From Paraburkholderia fungorum (GTDB lineage: Bacteria; Pseudomonadota; Gammaproteobacteria; Burkholderiales; Burkholderiaceae): 64,000 nt of DNA. The stretch spans positions 124,001-188,000 of the forward strand of contig NZ_CADFGE010000006.1 in assembly GCF_902833645.1 (NCBI RefSeq), in the 5' to 3' direction. Below the pieces are notes generated by a model that saw nothing but the letters and a program-made list of their open reading frames with translations, was not told the DNA's origin and searched no databases. This document shows positions 34,717 to 43,174 of this stretch, in pieces (position 1 is the stretch's first letter; every line of letters starts with the position of its first letter). Both the position numbers and the translations under genes were made by a program.

Positions 34717-35649
34717 CTAGCGCATCGCCGCCCGCCACGCTCCGCGCATCGCGCGCAAACCGACTCGCCATTTGCGAAGCGCGAGCGCCATGCCGCCAAC
34801 CTCGAATACTTGCGACAAGGCGCGCAGAAACCCCGGATCGGCACGCTCGCCGATCAGCGTCGAATACACGATGAACGCCCAACGGCCGGGGGGCGTCAGG
34901 TATTCGCACATGATGAGCCGGAGGTTGAATGACGCGTTATAGAAGGCGGCGTCGTTAAACGCGAGGCGCGGGCTTTCGTGGTACGCGCGGGCGGGGAAGT
35001 GCTCCACTAGCAGCGACGGGTCGTAAATCAGGGTCCAGCCGCGCCGTTCTATTTTCAGACTGAAGGCCATCTCGCAGTGAACCTGCGCGCCGGTGCCGCG
35101 CAAGCGCCTGTCAAAGCGCAGCGTGCCGATCGCGTCGCGGCGAAACGCCATGTTGACGCCCTTGAGCACCTGGACTTTGCGCGCCGCGCCGCAACCGATA
35201 TGGTGATTTCCAATGGCCCGGCCATACCAGCGCACGAGGCCCACCGGCGGTTGCCGTCCCTGCGCAATGCCATTGCACCCATGCACGATATCGCGTCCGC
35301 CCAGGCCGCCGAGCGCCGGGTCGCTTTCGAACGCCCGGGCGATTCGCGCGATCCAGTCGGAATGCGGCGCGGCATCGTCGCCGGTGAAGCAGAGCACGTC
35401 GCCGAGAGCGCTTTCGATGCCGAGATTGTAGGCCGCGACCACGCCCGGCTTGCGGACCAGCATGATCCAGCGGCGCGGGTCGGGCCGGTTCACTTCGCAT
35501 GTGCGCAGCCAGTCGAGCGTTGCGTAGTCGTTATGGCGCGCGATCACGATCACTTCGTCGGCGCGGCGCTCCTGGGCGTCAAGTGCCGCGAGGCAGCGTG
35601 CGAGGTCGGCGGTGCGCCGGTAGGTCGGCACGATCACGGAGACTTTCAC
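34717..35649 (-). CDS. glycosyltransferase family 2
   Basis: A 310-residue GT-A enzyme starting MKVSVIVPTYRRTADLARCL with the donor-site acids in CFTGDDAAPHSDWI. The C-terminal third includes FLPARAYHESPRLAFNDAAFY-type sequence and a hydrophobic segment. It starts at GTG 35649, eight bases after GGGAG. It follows the polyprenyl-phosphate sugar transferase by 23 bases and is likely a later step in the same exopolysaccharide pathway. Confidence 0.88.
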   Translation of the reverse strand: MKVSVIVPTYRRTADLARCLAALDAQERRADEVIVIARHNDYATLDWLRTCEVNRPDPRRWIMLVRKPGVVAAYNLGIESALGDVLCFTGDDAAPHSDWIARIARAFESDPALGGLGGRDIVHGCNGIAQGRQPPVGLVRWYGRAIGNHHIGCGAARKVQVLKGVNMAFRRDAIGTLRFDRRLRGTGAQVHCEMAFSLKIERRGWTLIYDPSLLVEHFPARAYHESPRLAFNDAAFYNASFNLRLIMCEYLTPPGRWAFIVYSTLIGERADPGFLRALSQVFEVGGMALALRKWRVGLRAMRGAWRAAMR

Positions 35650-35672
35650 GCACGGCTCCCGCGGCAGCGTGC

Positions 35673-37076
35673 TCAGAAGGCATTGCGGCCGACGAAACCT
35701 TTGAAGATCGTGATGAACACGATTTTCATGTCGAACCAGAACGACCAGTTATGGATGTAGAAGAGGTCGAACTTGACGCGCGCCTCCATCTTCTCGACTT
35801 TGGTGGTGGCGCCGCGATAGCCGTTCACCTGGGCCCAGCCGGTAATGCCCGGCTTGATCCGGTAGCGGTGCATATAGCCGTACACCTGATCCTTGTAGAG
35901 ATCGTCGTGTTCCACCGCATGGGGACGTGGACCGACCACCGACATCTGGCCGAGCAGCACATTCAGAAATTGCGGCAGTTCGTCGAGACTGGTGCGACGC
36001 ATGAAGCCGCCGAGCTTCGTCACACGGGTGTCGTTGCGCGTGGCCTGCGTGAGCTGGCCGTGGGCTTCGTGGTGCACGGTCATCGAACGGAACTTGTAGA
36101 TCGCAAACGGCTGGCCGTCCACCCCCTTGCGGATCTGCCGGAAGAACACCGGCCCCGGCGAGCTCAGCTTGATGCCGATCGCGAGCACGAAGAACACCGG
36201 CGCGAGCGCCAGCAGCGCGGCTGCCGCGAACAGGCGGTCGAAGATCAGTTTGGGCCACATCTGCGGCGACGAGACGGGTGTCGCGCTCAGATTGAGCGTC
36301 GGTAAGCCGACGACATCGACCAGCGCGTGATTGAAAAGCGAGAGGCTGCGTACATCGGGAATGAAGCGCAGGTTCACGAAATCATGCCTGAAAATGCGCG
36401 TGAAACGATAGATCGTATGTTCTTCCGAAAGCGGTAAGGCGAGCCACACTTCGTTCACGCGCTCTTCGCGCACCCTGGTGGCGAACGCATTCAGGTCGGT
36501 CAGCACCGGCAGGCGATTCAGCCGCCCGCCGCGCGTGCCGGCCGGGTGGATGCCGGTGTCGCTGCTGGCGCTGGTGTCGAACATGCAGACCGGTTTGAAG
36601 CCGGCTTGCGGCGCATGGTCGAGGTGCGCGAGCAAGGTACGCGAGAAGCCGGGCGCCCCGACGATCGCGACCGTGCGGAAGTTCATCCCCCGTCGGCGCA
36701 CGCTGCGCAACGCTACATGCACGAGACACTTGGTGAGGATGATCAGCGCGCCGGAGATCAGCGTCGAGTAACCGAACCACAGCCGCGAAACCGCATCCAT
36801 GCGGTGCAAGGTGAACGCCAGCACCAGAGCGGTGGCGACCACCACCAGCCACGCGGCGGCCACTCTCAGCAGCATCGCAGGCAGCGCCTTGCCGCGCCAC
36901 GGTTCGTAGACGCCGAAGCCGGGAAACATCAGCAAGACGAGCACACAGTTAAAGGCGATCAGGAGGCGCTCCGTGTCCGATAACGCAATCGGCGTCGAAA
37001 AACGCAACCAATGAGCGATCAGCCCGCCCGCAATCACGAAGAGTGCGTCGAGAAATCGCGCAGTATTCCTGAACAT
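35673..37076 (-). CDS. undecaprenyl-phosphate sugar-1-phosphate transferase (WcaJ-like)
   Basis: A 467-residue polyprenyl-phosphate hexose-1-phosphate transferase. It has four or five N-terminal membrane spans (first ALFVIAGGLIAHWLRF), a soluble CoA-binding-like domain (VAIVGAPGFSRTLL) and the C-terminal bacterial sugar transferase domain: KLIFDRLFAAAALLAL, then SPGPVFFRQIRKG and YKFRSM, ending in RTSLDELPQFLNVLLGQMS and GITGWAQVNGYRG. It loads the first sugar on the lipid carrier for exopolysaccharide synthesis. ATG 37076. Confidence 0.93.
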   Translation of the reverse strand: MFRNTARFLDALFVIAGGLIAHWLRFSTPIALSDTERLLIAFNCVLVLLMFPGFGVYEPWRGKALPAMLLRVAAAWLVVVATALVLAFTLHRMDAVSRLWFGYSTLISGALIILTKCLVHVALRSVRRRGMNFRTVAIVGAPGFSRTLLAHLDHAPQAGFKPVCMFDTSASSDTGIHPAGTRGGRLNRLPVLTDLNAFATRVREERVNEVWLALPLSEEHTIYRFTRIFRHDFVNLRFIPDVRSLSLFNHALVDVVGLPTLNLSATPVSSPQMWPKLIFDRLFAAAALLALAPVFFVLAIGIKLSSPGPVFFRQIRKGVDGQPFAIYKFRSMTVHHEAHGQLTQATRNDTRVTKLGGFMRRTSLDELPQFLNVLLGQMSVVGPRPHAVEHDDLYKDQVYGYMHRYRIKPGITGWAQVNGYRGATTKVEKMEARVKFDLFYIHNWSFWFDMKIVFITIFKGFVGRNAF

Positions 37077-37120
37077 AGTGATCTACCCTGTGATCGAACG
37101 ATGCAGCCTTGGGGGGCTGC

Positions 37121-37855
37121 TTACTCGACGGTTTCGGCCTGGCGCAGGCGTGGCAGCAGACGGTCGAATTCGCGTTTGACGAGGCCGTAGCATTCGCAGG
37201 CGCGCGCCTCGAGACCCTTGCGGTCGAGTATCTTGATATGACCGCGGCTGTGATGAATCAGCCCTTCGTCGTGCAACTTGCCGGCCGCTTCGGTGATGCC
37301 TTCGCGGCGCACGCCGAGCATGTCGGCGATCAGTTGCTGGGTGACCGTCAGGTCGTTCGATGCCACGCGATCCACTTCGATCAGCAACCAGCGGCACAAT
37401 TGCTTGTTCAACGCGTGGTGGCGATTGCAGGCCGCGGTCTGCGCAACTTGCGTGAGCAGGGCGTGCATATACAGCAGCATCAGGCGGCGCAGGAAATCGG
37501 AGCGTGCGAATTGCTGCTTGAGGGCCTGCGCGCTCATCCGGTAGGCGAAGCCGGCGCATTGCACCTGCACGCGGTTCGGCATGGTTTCGCCGCCGGTGAG
37601 CACCGGCACGCCGGTCATGCCTTCGCGGCCGACCGCGGCGATTTCGACCGAGCTGCCGTCTTCCATCGTCGAGAGCATCGAGATGATTGCGGTGGTCGGA
37701 AAGTAGACGTGATGGATGCGTTGACCTGAATCGCACAGCAGTTGTTCGGTACGCAGATGAACCAGTTCGAGATGAGGGGCAAGCGCTTGCCATTCGTGGG
37801 ACGGCAACGCGCCGAGCAAATGGTTACCGTGCAGATCTGATTGAAGTGTCAACAT
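37121..37855 (-). CDS. Crp/Fnr family transcriptional regulator
   Basis: A 244-residue regulator with an N-terminal cyclic-nucleotide-binding-like beta roll (HHVYFPTTAIISML) and a C-terminal winged helix (VTQQLIADMLGVRREGITEAAGKL). The cysteines do not form an FNR iron-sulfur pattern. It starts at ATG 37855 with GAGG seven bases upstream. It is 45 bases upstream of the sugar-1-P transferase gene on the same strand and may control the polysaccharide operon. An inverted repeat at 37,990-38,024 could be its own site. Confidence 0.88.
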   Translation of the reverse strand: MLTLQSDLHGNHLLGALPSHEWQALAPHLELVHLRTEQLLCDSGQRIHHVYFPTTAIISMLSTMEDGSSVEIAAVGREGMTGVPVLTGGETMPNRVQVQCAGFAYRMSAQALKQQFARSDFLRRLMLLYMHALLTQVAQTAACNRHHALNKQLCRWLLIEVDRVASNDLTVTQQLIADMLGVRREGITEAAGKLHDEGLIHHSRGHIKILDRKGLEARACECYGLVKREFDRLLPRLRQAETVE

Positions 37856-38483
37856 GATCGGTCCTCGCTGAAGCCACGCGCTGCGTGGTTTCGTGTCTTT
37901 GATCCGATGCCTGCATCCCTGAATTGACTACGTGCTGCCTGGCGAGCAGCGAAGGGATAAACAGGAACGGCCCCGTATTGGCCTGACGCGTCACCGCCAT
38001 TCTTGTGAATCACGTTGCGGTGACAGTGCTGCGCTTCTCCTTTAGCGAGGAGTGTGCCAAGCGTAGGGAAAACCAGTGCTGGTGCGGCGCAGCGAAAAAA
38101 GTCTTAGCGGTGCGCGAAGCCAAATGCGGTTTTTTGTTTCAATTCTGCACAACGCCGATTTAACGGGCGGTTCCGTCGAAAGGTATTTTTATTCGAGCCA
38201 AGTCATTGATCGGATTGAGTTAGCGGTTGATGAGCAGCGCTTTGCCGCAGGTATCGTGGCGCCGCAATCGCCTTTGCAGGTGCGTTTCTGGGGGCCGTCC
38301 GGGGTGTGTCGGAATTGATTCAGATGTGTTCTATACGCTGCGTGCGGAGTAGTACGAAGTGTCTTTCCCGAGGCCGGAAATCCGTAGATCAACCCGTTGT
38401 GATTCCGCTGACCAGACAGATAAATTCGCGCAGCGCGAGGTTTTACGCGCTTCGCGAGGTGATAGCTAGTGCAGGGACGACAT
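37856..38483. other. intergenic stretch with one long inverted repeat
   Basis: About 630 bases of lower GC without a convincing gene; the short plus-strand frame at 38,076-38,318 lacks a ribosome site and family features. GTCACCGC (37990-37997) and GCGGTGAC (38017-38024) form an inverted repeat 19 bases apart, 135-170 bases upstream of the Crp/Fnr gene, a possible operator or RNA hairpin. Confidence 0.5.
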
Positions 38484-41027
38484 TCAACCGTAGAAGGTGG
38501 CGGATATCGCATTGATCGCGCGAACTTCACCGGCGGGTGCCGCGCATGTTGCGTCTGCTTTAAACATCGCGTTCGATGCGTGTGCAACCAGTTTCTCGAC
38601 GGGCAGGAGCGGCACGGTGTGAGCACGGTTCGGCGGTAGATAAAACCAGTCCTGCGCGGCGCGGTAATTCGCGTCAATGATATGAACGAAGCGCGCAAAG
38701 CGCTGCGCTTCAATGACCAGTTGCCAGCCGTCGGCGGTGCGCTCGGGGCGTACCGTCAGGCCCAGGTCGTGACGAACGTCCGCGCGCCGTTCCGGCAGAT
38801 GAATCGCTTCTGAAACGATCCGGCCGCTTGCCGTGTCGCGCAGTGTCGCAATCGTTACGTCGTGGGCGCGCGGCCCAAAACGGTAGGCGTGCGTGAAATC
38901 GAAGAACTGGCCGAGGCATTCCCCCGCGCCGATTCGCTGCGAGCTGTGCGGCGGCAGTTCGACCGTGCGGCTGGCCGAGACCACCTTGACGCTGCCGTCG
39001 CGCAGGCAGGCCAGTTCCAGTTGCGCGAGCAGTGGCTCCGCGCGCTCGTTCAGCAGATGAATATCGAGGCCGTTGAGACCCTCGTCGGTCAGCAGCAGCT
39101 GGATGGGTTGCAGCGCCCGCGCGAGCCCGTGCAGGGCGCTTTTAGGCCGTCCTGTGGCGTCGATCAAGCCCCAGCCCGCGCCGGCTCGCAGATCCTGAAG
39201 CTGCCAGACCAACGCGCCGCCGCAGCTCGAACCGGTGCGCCGCCATTCGACGAACACGTCGCTCATCAACTCGGCGACCACGGCGCGCGACAGATCCAGA
39301 TAGCGTTCGGGGTCTTCGTAACGCAAGCGCGCCGGCTCGACACCGTAAAGCGTCTGAAGATAATGGTCGCGTACGTCGTCGAAATCCCAGCCGGCGCCGG
39401 GGTCGCGCGGTACGGCCGCTTTCCAGCGCGGATCGTGCGGGTGGATCGTGCCCAGCGCGTCGCGCAAGGTGGCGTCGTCCGGCACGTTGGCGAAGGCGAG
39501 ACATTCGGCGGCGAAACGGACCTGCGAGCGGCGTGCGTCGTCGAGCGGGCGTTGATAGGCGCCCACGCCGTAGTAGTGCGTAATGCCTTCATTAGTGGAA
39601 AACGGCCACGCACCGCCCGAGGGCGAATTGCTGACATACGGTACATCCGACCGCTCGCGCGCCACGATGGCGGGTAGCTGTTCGGTAAAAAGTGGTTGCG
39701 CACGCATCGAATCGGGCAGGCCGAACATGGCCGCCTGCTGGTCGACTTCACTGCCCCCGCACAGCACCGCAAGCGACGCGAAGCGCCGTGTGCGGGTCAG
39801 AAATTGCGTCGCTTCGCGTTCGATGGACGCGCTGAAGGCGGCGTCGTTCGGGTAGTCGAAATTCGCCAGCGCGAAGTCTTGCCAGATCAGCAGCCCATAC
39901 TCGTCGGCAAGCGCGTAGAAGAGATCGGACTCGTACACCATCGTGCCGCCGACCCGCAGCATGTTCATCCCGGCATCGCGCGCGAGTGCGAACGCATGGC
40001 GCAGCTGCGCCTCGCTGCCGCTCAGCGTAACGAGATCGGCGCTGGTCCAGCAGGCTCCCCGGCAAAACACCGGCATGTCATTGACGCGCAATACAAAGCC
40101 TGTACCCTGCGCGCCGCGATCGACGTCGATGCTGCGAAAACCGATCGATCCCAGTGAGTGGGATATCGATCCGGGTATGGTGTGGCTGATCGAGCCGGAT
40201 ATCGCGCGCTCGTCATCAAGCTGCAACGTCAGAGGATATAGAGTCGCTTCGCCGTGCGTGTGTGGCCACCAGCGTTTGGCACGCGGTACGCGCACGCTGC
40301 CGGTCAGTGTATATGCATCGCTCCATTGCAAAGACGAAACATGGTCACCGCAATTCAACGAGGCAGTGCACGCGTCGGCGTCATGCGGATGCACGAAACG
40401 TAACGTGAGCGATACAACGCCGTCGCCGTCTTCGATGCGGCTGCTCAGATCGAGTGTGTCGAATGCGTGCGGCGCGTCGCTCAGGATTTCAATGGGCCGC
40501 CATGGACCGACTGCCTGCACCGCCGGACACCATCCGGGCATGTGGCCGAGCAGGGTGGTGCGCACGTTGCGCAAGGTGGGCGGCGTGACGAGCCGCGGCC
40601 GCCAGCGGGCGCGCGAACGTTTGGCCGCGAGCGCCGGCGTCAGCGAGCGAAAGCACAATGCGAGTGTCGCGCTGCCGTGCAGTTCGATCTCGAGATCGTG
40701 CGCGATAAACATCGAATCGGAGTCGAGGCGCCTGCTGCCGTCGAGCCAGACTTCGGCGAGCGAGGCGAGGCCCGAGAAACGCAGGCGGCGTGTGCCCGTG
40801 CCGGTCAGCGTGAGCCGGTACCAGTGATCGTCGAAAGCAAGCGGCGGCGGATTCGCGATGTCCAGCAAACCGGCGGCACGGCGCGCGCTCGCCACCGTGC
40901 CGGGCACTTGCGCGGCGAGCCAGCCCTGCGTGGGCAAATCAGCGGGTGATGCACATGCACCGGCCGGCGTGCTGACACACTGCCAGCCTGTGTCGAGTGG
41001 TTGCGGCCAGAGGTCCGGACTCGTCAC
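38484..41027 (-). CDS. glycoside hydrolase family 2 (beta-mannosidase-like)
   Basis: An 847-residue GH2 protein: N-terminal sugar-binding domain (to about residue 180), immunoglobulin-like domain, then a TIM barrel from about 310 (GMNMLRVGGTMVYESDLFYALADEYGLLIWQDF). The acid/base region reads CGGSEV (E427) where GNNE is usual, and the nucleophile region RFAAEC (E508) followed by AFANVP, resembling the mannosidase SEFGxQSxP motif. The glutamates are kept although the surroundings are altered. A short internal repeat (GSISHTIPGSISHS) lies near 278-292. It starts at GTG 41027, overlapping the DUF1839 stop as GTGA, so it is the fifth gene of the carrier-protein operon. No signal peptide is evident, so it acts in the cytoplasm. 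Confidence 0.88.
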   Translation of the reverse strand: MTSPDLWPQPLDTGWQCVSTPAGACASPADLPTQGWLAAQVPGTVASARRAAGLLDIANPPPLAFDDHWYRLTLTGTGTRRLRFSGLASLAEVWLDGSRRLDSDSMFIAHDLEIELHGSATLALCFRSLTPALAAKRSRARWRPRLVTPPTLRNVRTTLLGHMPGWCPAVQAVGPWRPIEILSDAPHAFDTLDLSSRIEDGDGVVSLTLRFVHPHDADACTASLNCGDHVSSLQWSDAYTLTGSVRVPRAKRWWPHTHGEATLYPLTLQLDDERAISGSISHTIPGSISHSLGSIGFRSIDVDRGAQGTGFVLRVNDMPVFCRGACWTSADLVTLSGSEAQLRHAFALARDAGMNMLRVGGTMVYESDLFYALADEYGLLIWQDFALANFDYPNDAAFSASIEREATQFLTRTRRFASLAVLCGGSEVDQQAAMFGLPDSMRAQPLFTEQLPAIVARERSDVPYVSNSPSGGAWPFSTNEGITHYYGVGAYQRPLDDARRSQVRFAAECLAFANVPDDATLRDALGTIHPHDPRWKAAVPRDPGAGWDFDDVRDHYLQTLYGVEPARLRYEDPERYLDLSRAVVAELMSDVFVEWRRTGSSCGGALVWQLQDLRAGAGWGLIDATGRPKSALHGLARALQPIQLLLTDEGLNGLDIHLLNERAEPLLAQLELACLRDGSVKVVSASRTVELPPHSSQRIGAGECLGQFFDFTHAYRFGPRAHDVTIATLRDTASGRIVSEAIHLPERRADVRHDLGLTVRPERTADGWQLVIEAQRFARFVHIIDANYRAAQDWFYLPPNRAHTVPLLPVEKLVAHASNAMFKADATCAAPAGEVRAINAISATFYG

Positions 41028-42103
41028 AGCACGAGTGCGGCGAGCGGGGGCAGCGTCTTTTCATAGGCGCTTTCGAGCACGTCGAAGCAGTCTTCACACG
41101 AATCGCGACGCCTACGCGCGATGGCCCGCACAAGCCGGAACTGCATCACCATCGACTCCGACGCGATCCGCTGCGCCGCTGCCGGGATCGACTCCGGCAC
41201 ATCGAAGCCTTGCGCGGCCAGCCACGTCAGATACTTCGAGAGAAACTCGAAGTTCGCGCCGAGCTGCCGCATCAGGTTGAATGAATAGGGATGGAAGAAC
41301 GCCTCGCCGCGTTCGAGCAGCATGTCGAGATGCGCGGGAAAGGCCTCGCGCCACTGCGAGATCGGATTGACCAGCGGCCGCCGCGCCAGATGGGCGCACA
41401 GCAATTCCGCCGATGCTTCGACAAGGGCGGTGCCTTCCAGCGCGGGTCGAACCTGCTTGGCGAATTCGACATACGGAAACAGCAGATCCGCTTGCTGCGC
41501 GAACTGTGGCAGCTTGCGAAATACGCCGTCGTAGTCTTCGCCGTCGAGCAGGTGATAGCCGGTATTGTGGAAATAGCCGAGGCGCCGTGCCGCGGGATCG
41601 ATGAAGTCGATCCCGATCGTGGTTTTCGGATGCTCGCGCCGATACGACGTGGCTCGTGTATTAGGCAGGTAATAACCGTCCACTTCCACCAGCACCGTAT
41701 GGCCGCGCAGCGTCTGCGCGTGCACGCGGGCTTCGAGGGAGTCGTAGATCGCCAGTTCCTGCACCTGGGTGCCATATAGGCGCTCGAGGTCGTCGAGCGG
41801 GAATTTGAAGAAGGTGAACTGATCGCCCTCGAAGTCCTGCGTGACCGTAAAGCCGAATGCCGCGCGCGGATCGAGCCCGAAGCCGTGCAGCAATTCGATC
41901 CACAGATCGACGTAGCAGTTGGTCTCCTGCCACACCCGCTCGCCTTGATGCAGCGCGTGCGGGGCGTGCTGCCGCAACGGAGCCGCGGCCGCTGTGGATG
42001 CTGTGGGTGCGGCCGTGCCGCCGAGAGGCGGCAGATCGAGCCGGCGGGACATTGGGAAGGCCGCCTGACCTTCCTTTGGCGTAGGGACCGGGGATGGATT
42101 CAT
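41024..42103 (-). CDS. DUF1839 family protein
   Basis: A 359-residue protein of a family with no assigned chemistry, recognisable from VWQETNCYVDLWIELLHGFG, FTVTQDFEGDQFTFFKFPLDDL and VEVDGYYLPNTRATSYRREH. The early conserved cysteine (TNCYVD), Asp/Glu residues and a late His (YFHNTGYHLL) are reminiscent of transglutaminase/papain-like folds, but that is a guess. The first 60 residues are low complexity (Ala, Pro, Thr). ATG 42103 overlaps the ligase stop as ATGA. Family members are usually next to amino acid:[carrier protein] ligases, so it probably moves the aminoacyl group to or from the carrier. Confidence 0.82.
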   Translation of the reverse strand: MNPSPVPTPKEGQAAFPMSRRLDLPPLGGTAAPTASTAAAAPLRQHAPHALHQGERVWQETNCYVDLWIELLHGFGLDPRAAFGFTVTQDFEGDQFTFFKFPLDDLERLYGTQVQELAIYDSLEARVHAQTLRGHTVLVEVDGYYLPNTRATSYRREHPKTTIGIDFIDPAARRLGYFHNTGYHLLDGEDYDGVFRKLPQFAQQADLLFPYVEFAKQVRPALEGTALVEASAELLCAHLARRPLVNPISQWREAFPAHLDMLLERGEAFFHPYSFNLMRQLGANFEFLSKYLTWLAAQGFDVPESIPAAAQRIASESMVMQFRLVRAIARRRRDSCEDCFDVLESAYEKTLPPLAALVL

Positions 42104-43173
42104 ACGCGCTCTCCGGCATCGTGCGACGCCGTGGAGGCCGCCTGCATGGCTTGCATGCCTTGCGCGACGCGCGCCTCGGTGTCTCCCCATAGCAGCGCGC
42201 GCACGTCGTCCGGCCATGCGGTGACGTCGAGCCCGTGGTGACGGAACAGGGCGAGCGTGATGCGCTCCATGCCGAAGCCGACGCAACCGGTGTGCGCGAC
42301 CGTACCGTCTTCGCAGGCGATCTTCCAGATCGCGCCGAAGTGGTCCATGTGATAGTTGAACGAGAGGCACGCGGTCTTGCTGTCGGCGTTCGCCACCGGA
42401 ATCAGCAGTTCGAACTTGAGCGCCTGGGCGCGCTGGCTATCGGCGACGATCTTGCCGCCGCGGCCGAAGAACGGGTCGTTGGCGAGATCCACGTCGACCG
42501 GCAGTTGCAGCAGCGTAATCAGCAGCGAACCGCGTTCGATCCACATCTGCCGGAATGCCATCACCTGTTCGGCGTTGCCCAGACGCACGTATTCGCGTTG
42601 CCGGAACATCTGCATGCGACCCGGATCGAGCGACGGTTCGTGGCGGAAGCAATACGACAGCACGTCGATGGTGCGGCCCCCGGCAGGCAGCGGGCCGCGC
42701 CGCGCCATGACCGGATAGATCGGATAGCAGGCGGCCGGCGTGAGTACCACGCGGGTCGGTTGCTGTTGTTCCATCCATTCTTCGCTGCGCTCGTCGTCGC
42801 GCTCGTCCATGGCCTTATCGAGCGCGCGCAGCAGGCGCTGATGCCCCATGTCGTTGCCGCAGAACGAATGGATCGTGCCGGCGAGGTTGGGAAAGCTCTT
42901 CAGATATTCGCTGTCCTCGAAATCGGTGCGGCGCATGGCGGGCGGAAAGCGCAGTACCTCCGGCTGCTGGTCGGCGCCGAGATGCGTGATTGCCACGTTC
43001 AGGCGCTCCACCACGTCCTCGAAAATCTGGCTGCGGCCGTACAGGCCGTTTTCGCCGGTATCGATCAACAGGCCGGCGGCCAGCAATTCGTCGCGGAAAG
43101 TCGGCGCCGCGGGTTGCCGGGCGGCAGCGGCCGTCTCAACCGCCAGCGCTGCGGTGTCGGTCATCGTGTTCAT
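42100..43173 (-). CDS. amino acid:[carrier protein] ligase (class II aaRS homologue)
   Basis: A 357-residue homologue of the seryl-tRNA-synthetase catalytic domain lacking a tRNA-binding arm. Motif 2 is FRHEPSLDPGRMQMFRQREY and motif 3 CVGFGMERITLALF. The zinc ligands expected for the group are visible as C149 (TPAACYP), E179 (RHEPS) and C297 (HTGCVG). Characterised members activate glycine or alanine with ATP and attach it to the phosphopantetheine of a small carrier protein rather than to tRNA. The gene stands one base after the acyl-CoA dehydrogenase gene, with its carrier protein two genes upstream. The amino acid used here is unknown. Confidence 0.9.
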   Translation of the reverse strand: MNTMTDTAALAVETAAAARQPAAPTFRDELLAAGLLIDTGENGLYGRSQIFEDVVERLNVAITHLGADQQPEVLRFPPAMRRTDFEDSEYLKSFPNLAGTIHSFCGNDMGHQRLLRALDKAMDERDDERSEEWMEQQQPTRVVLTPAACYPIYPVMARRGPLPAGGRTIDVLSYCFRHEPSLDPGRMQMFRQREYVRLGNAEQVMAFRQMWIERGSLLITLLQLPVDVDLANDPFFGRGGKIVADSQRAQALKFELLIPVANADSKTACLSFNYHMDHFGAIWKIACEDGTVAHTGCVGFGMERITLALFRHHGLDVTAWPDDVRALLWGDTEARVAQGMQAMQAASTASHDAGERV

Positions 43174-43174
43174 G

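Noticed and set aside
38076..38318. An 80-residue plus-strand frame in the gap between the Crp/Fnr and GH2 genes
   Set aside because: No ribosome site and no recognisable sequence; low GC at third positions compared with real genes here.
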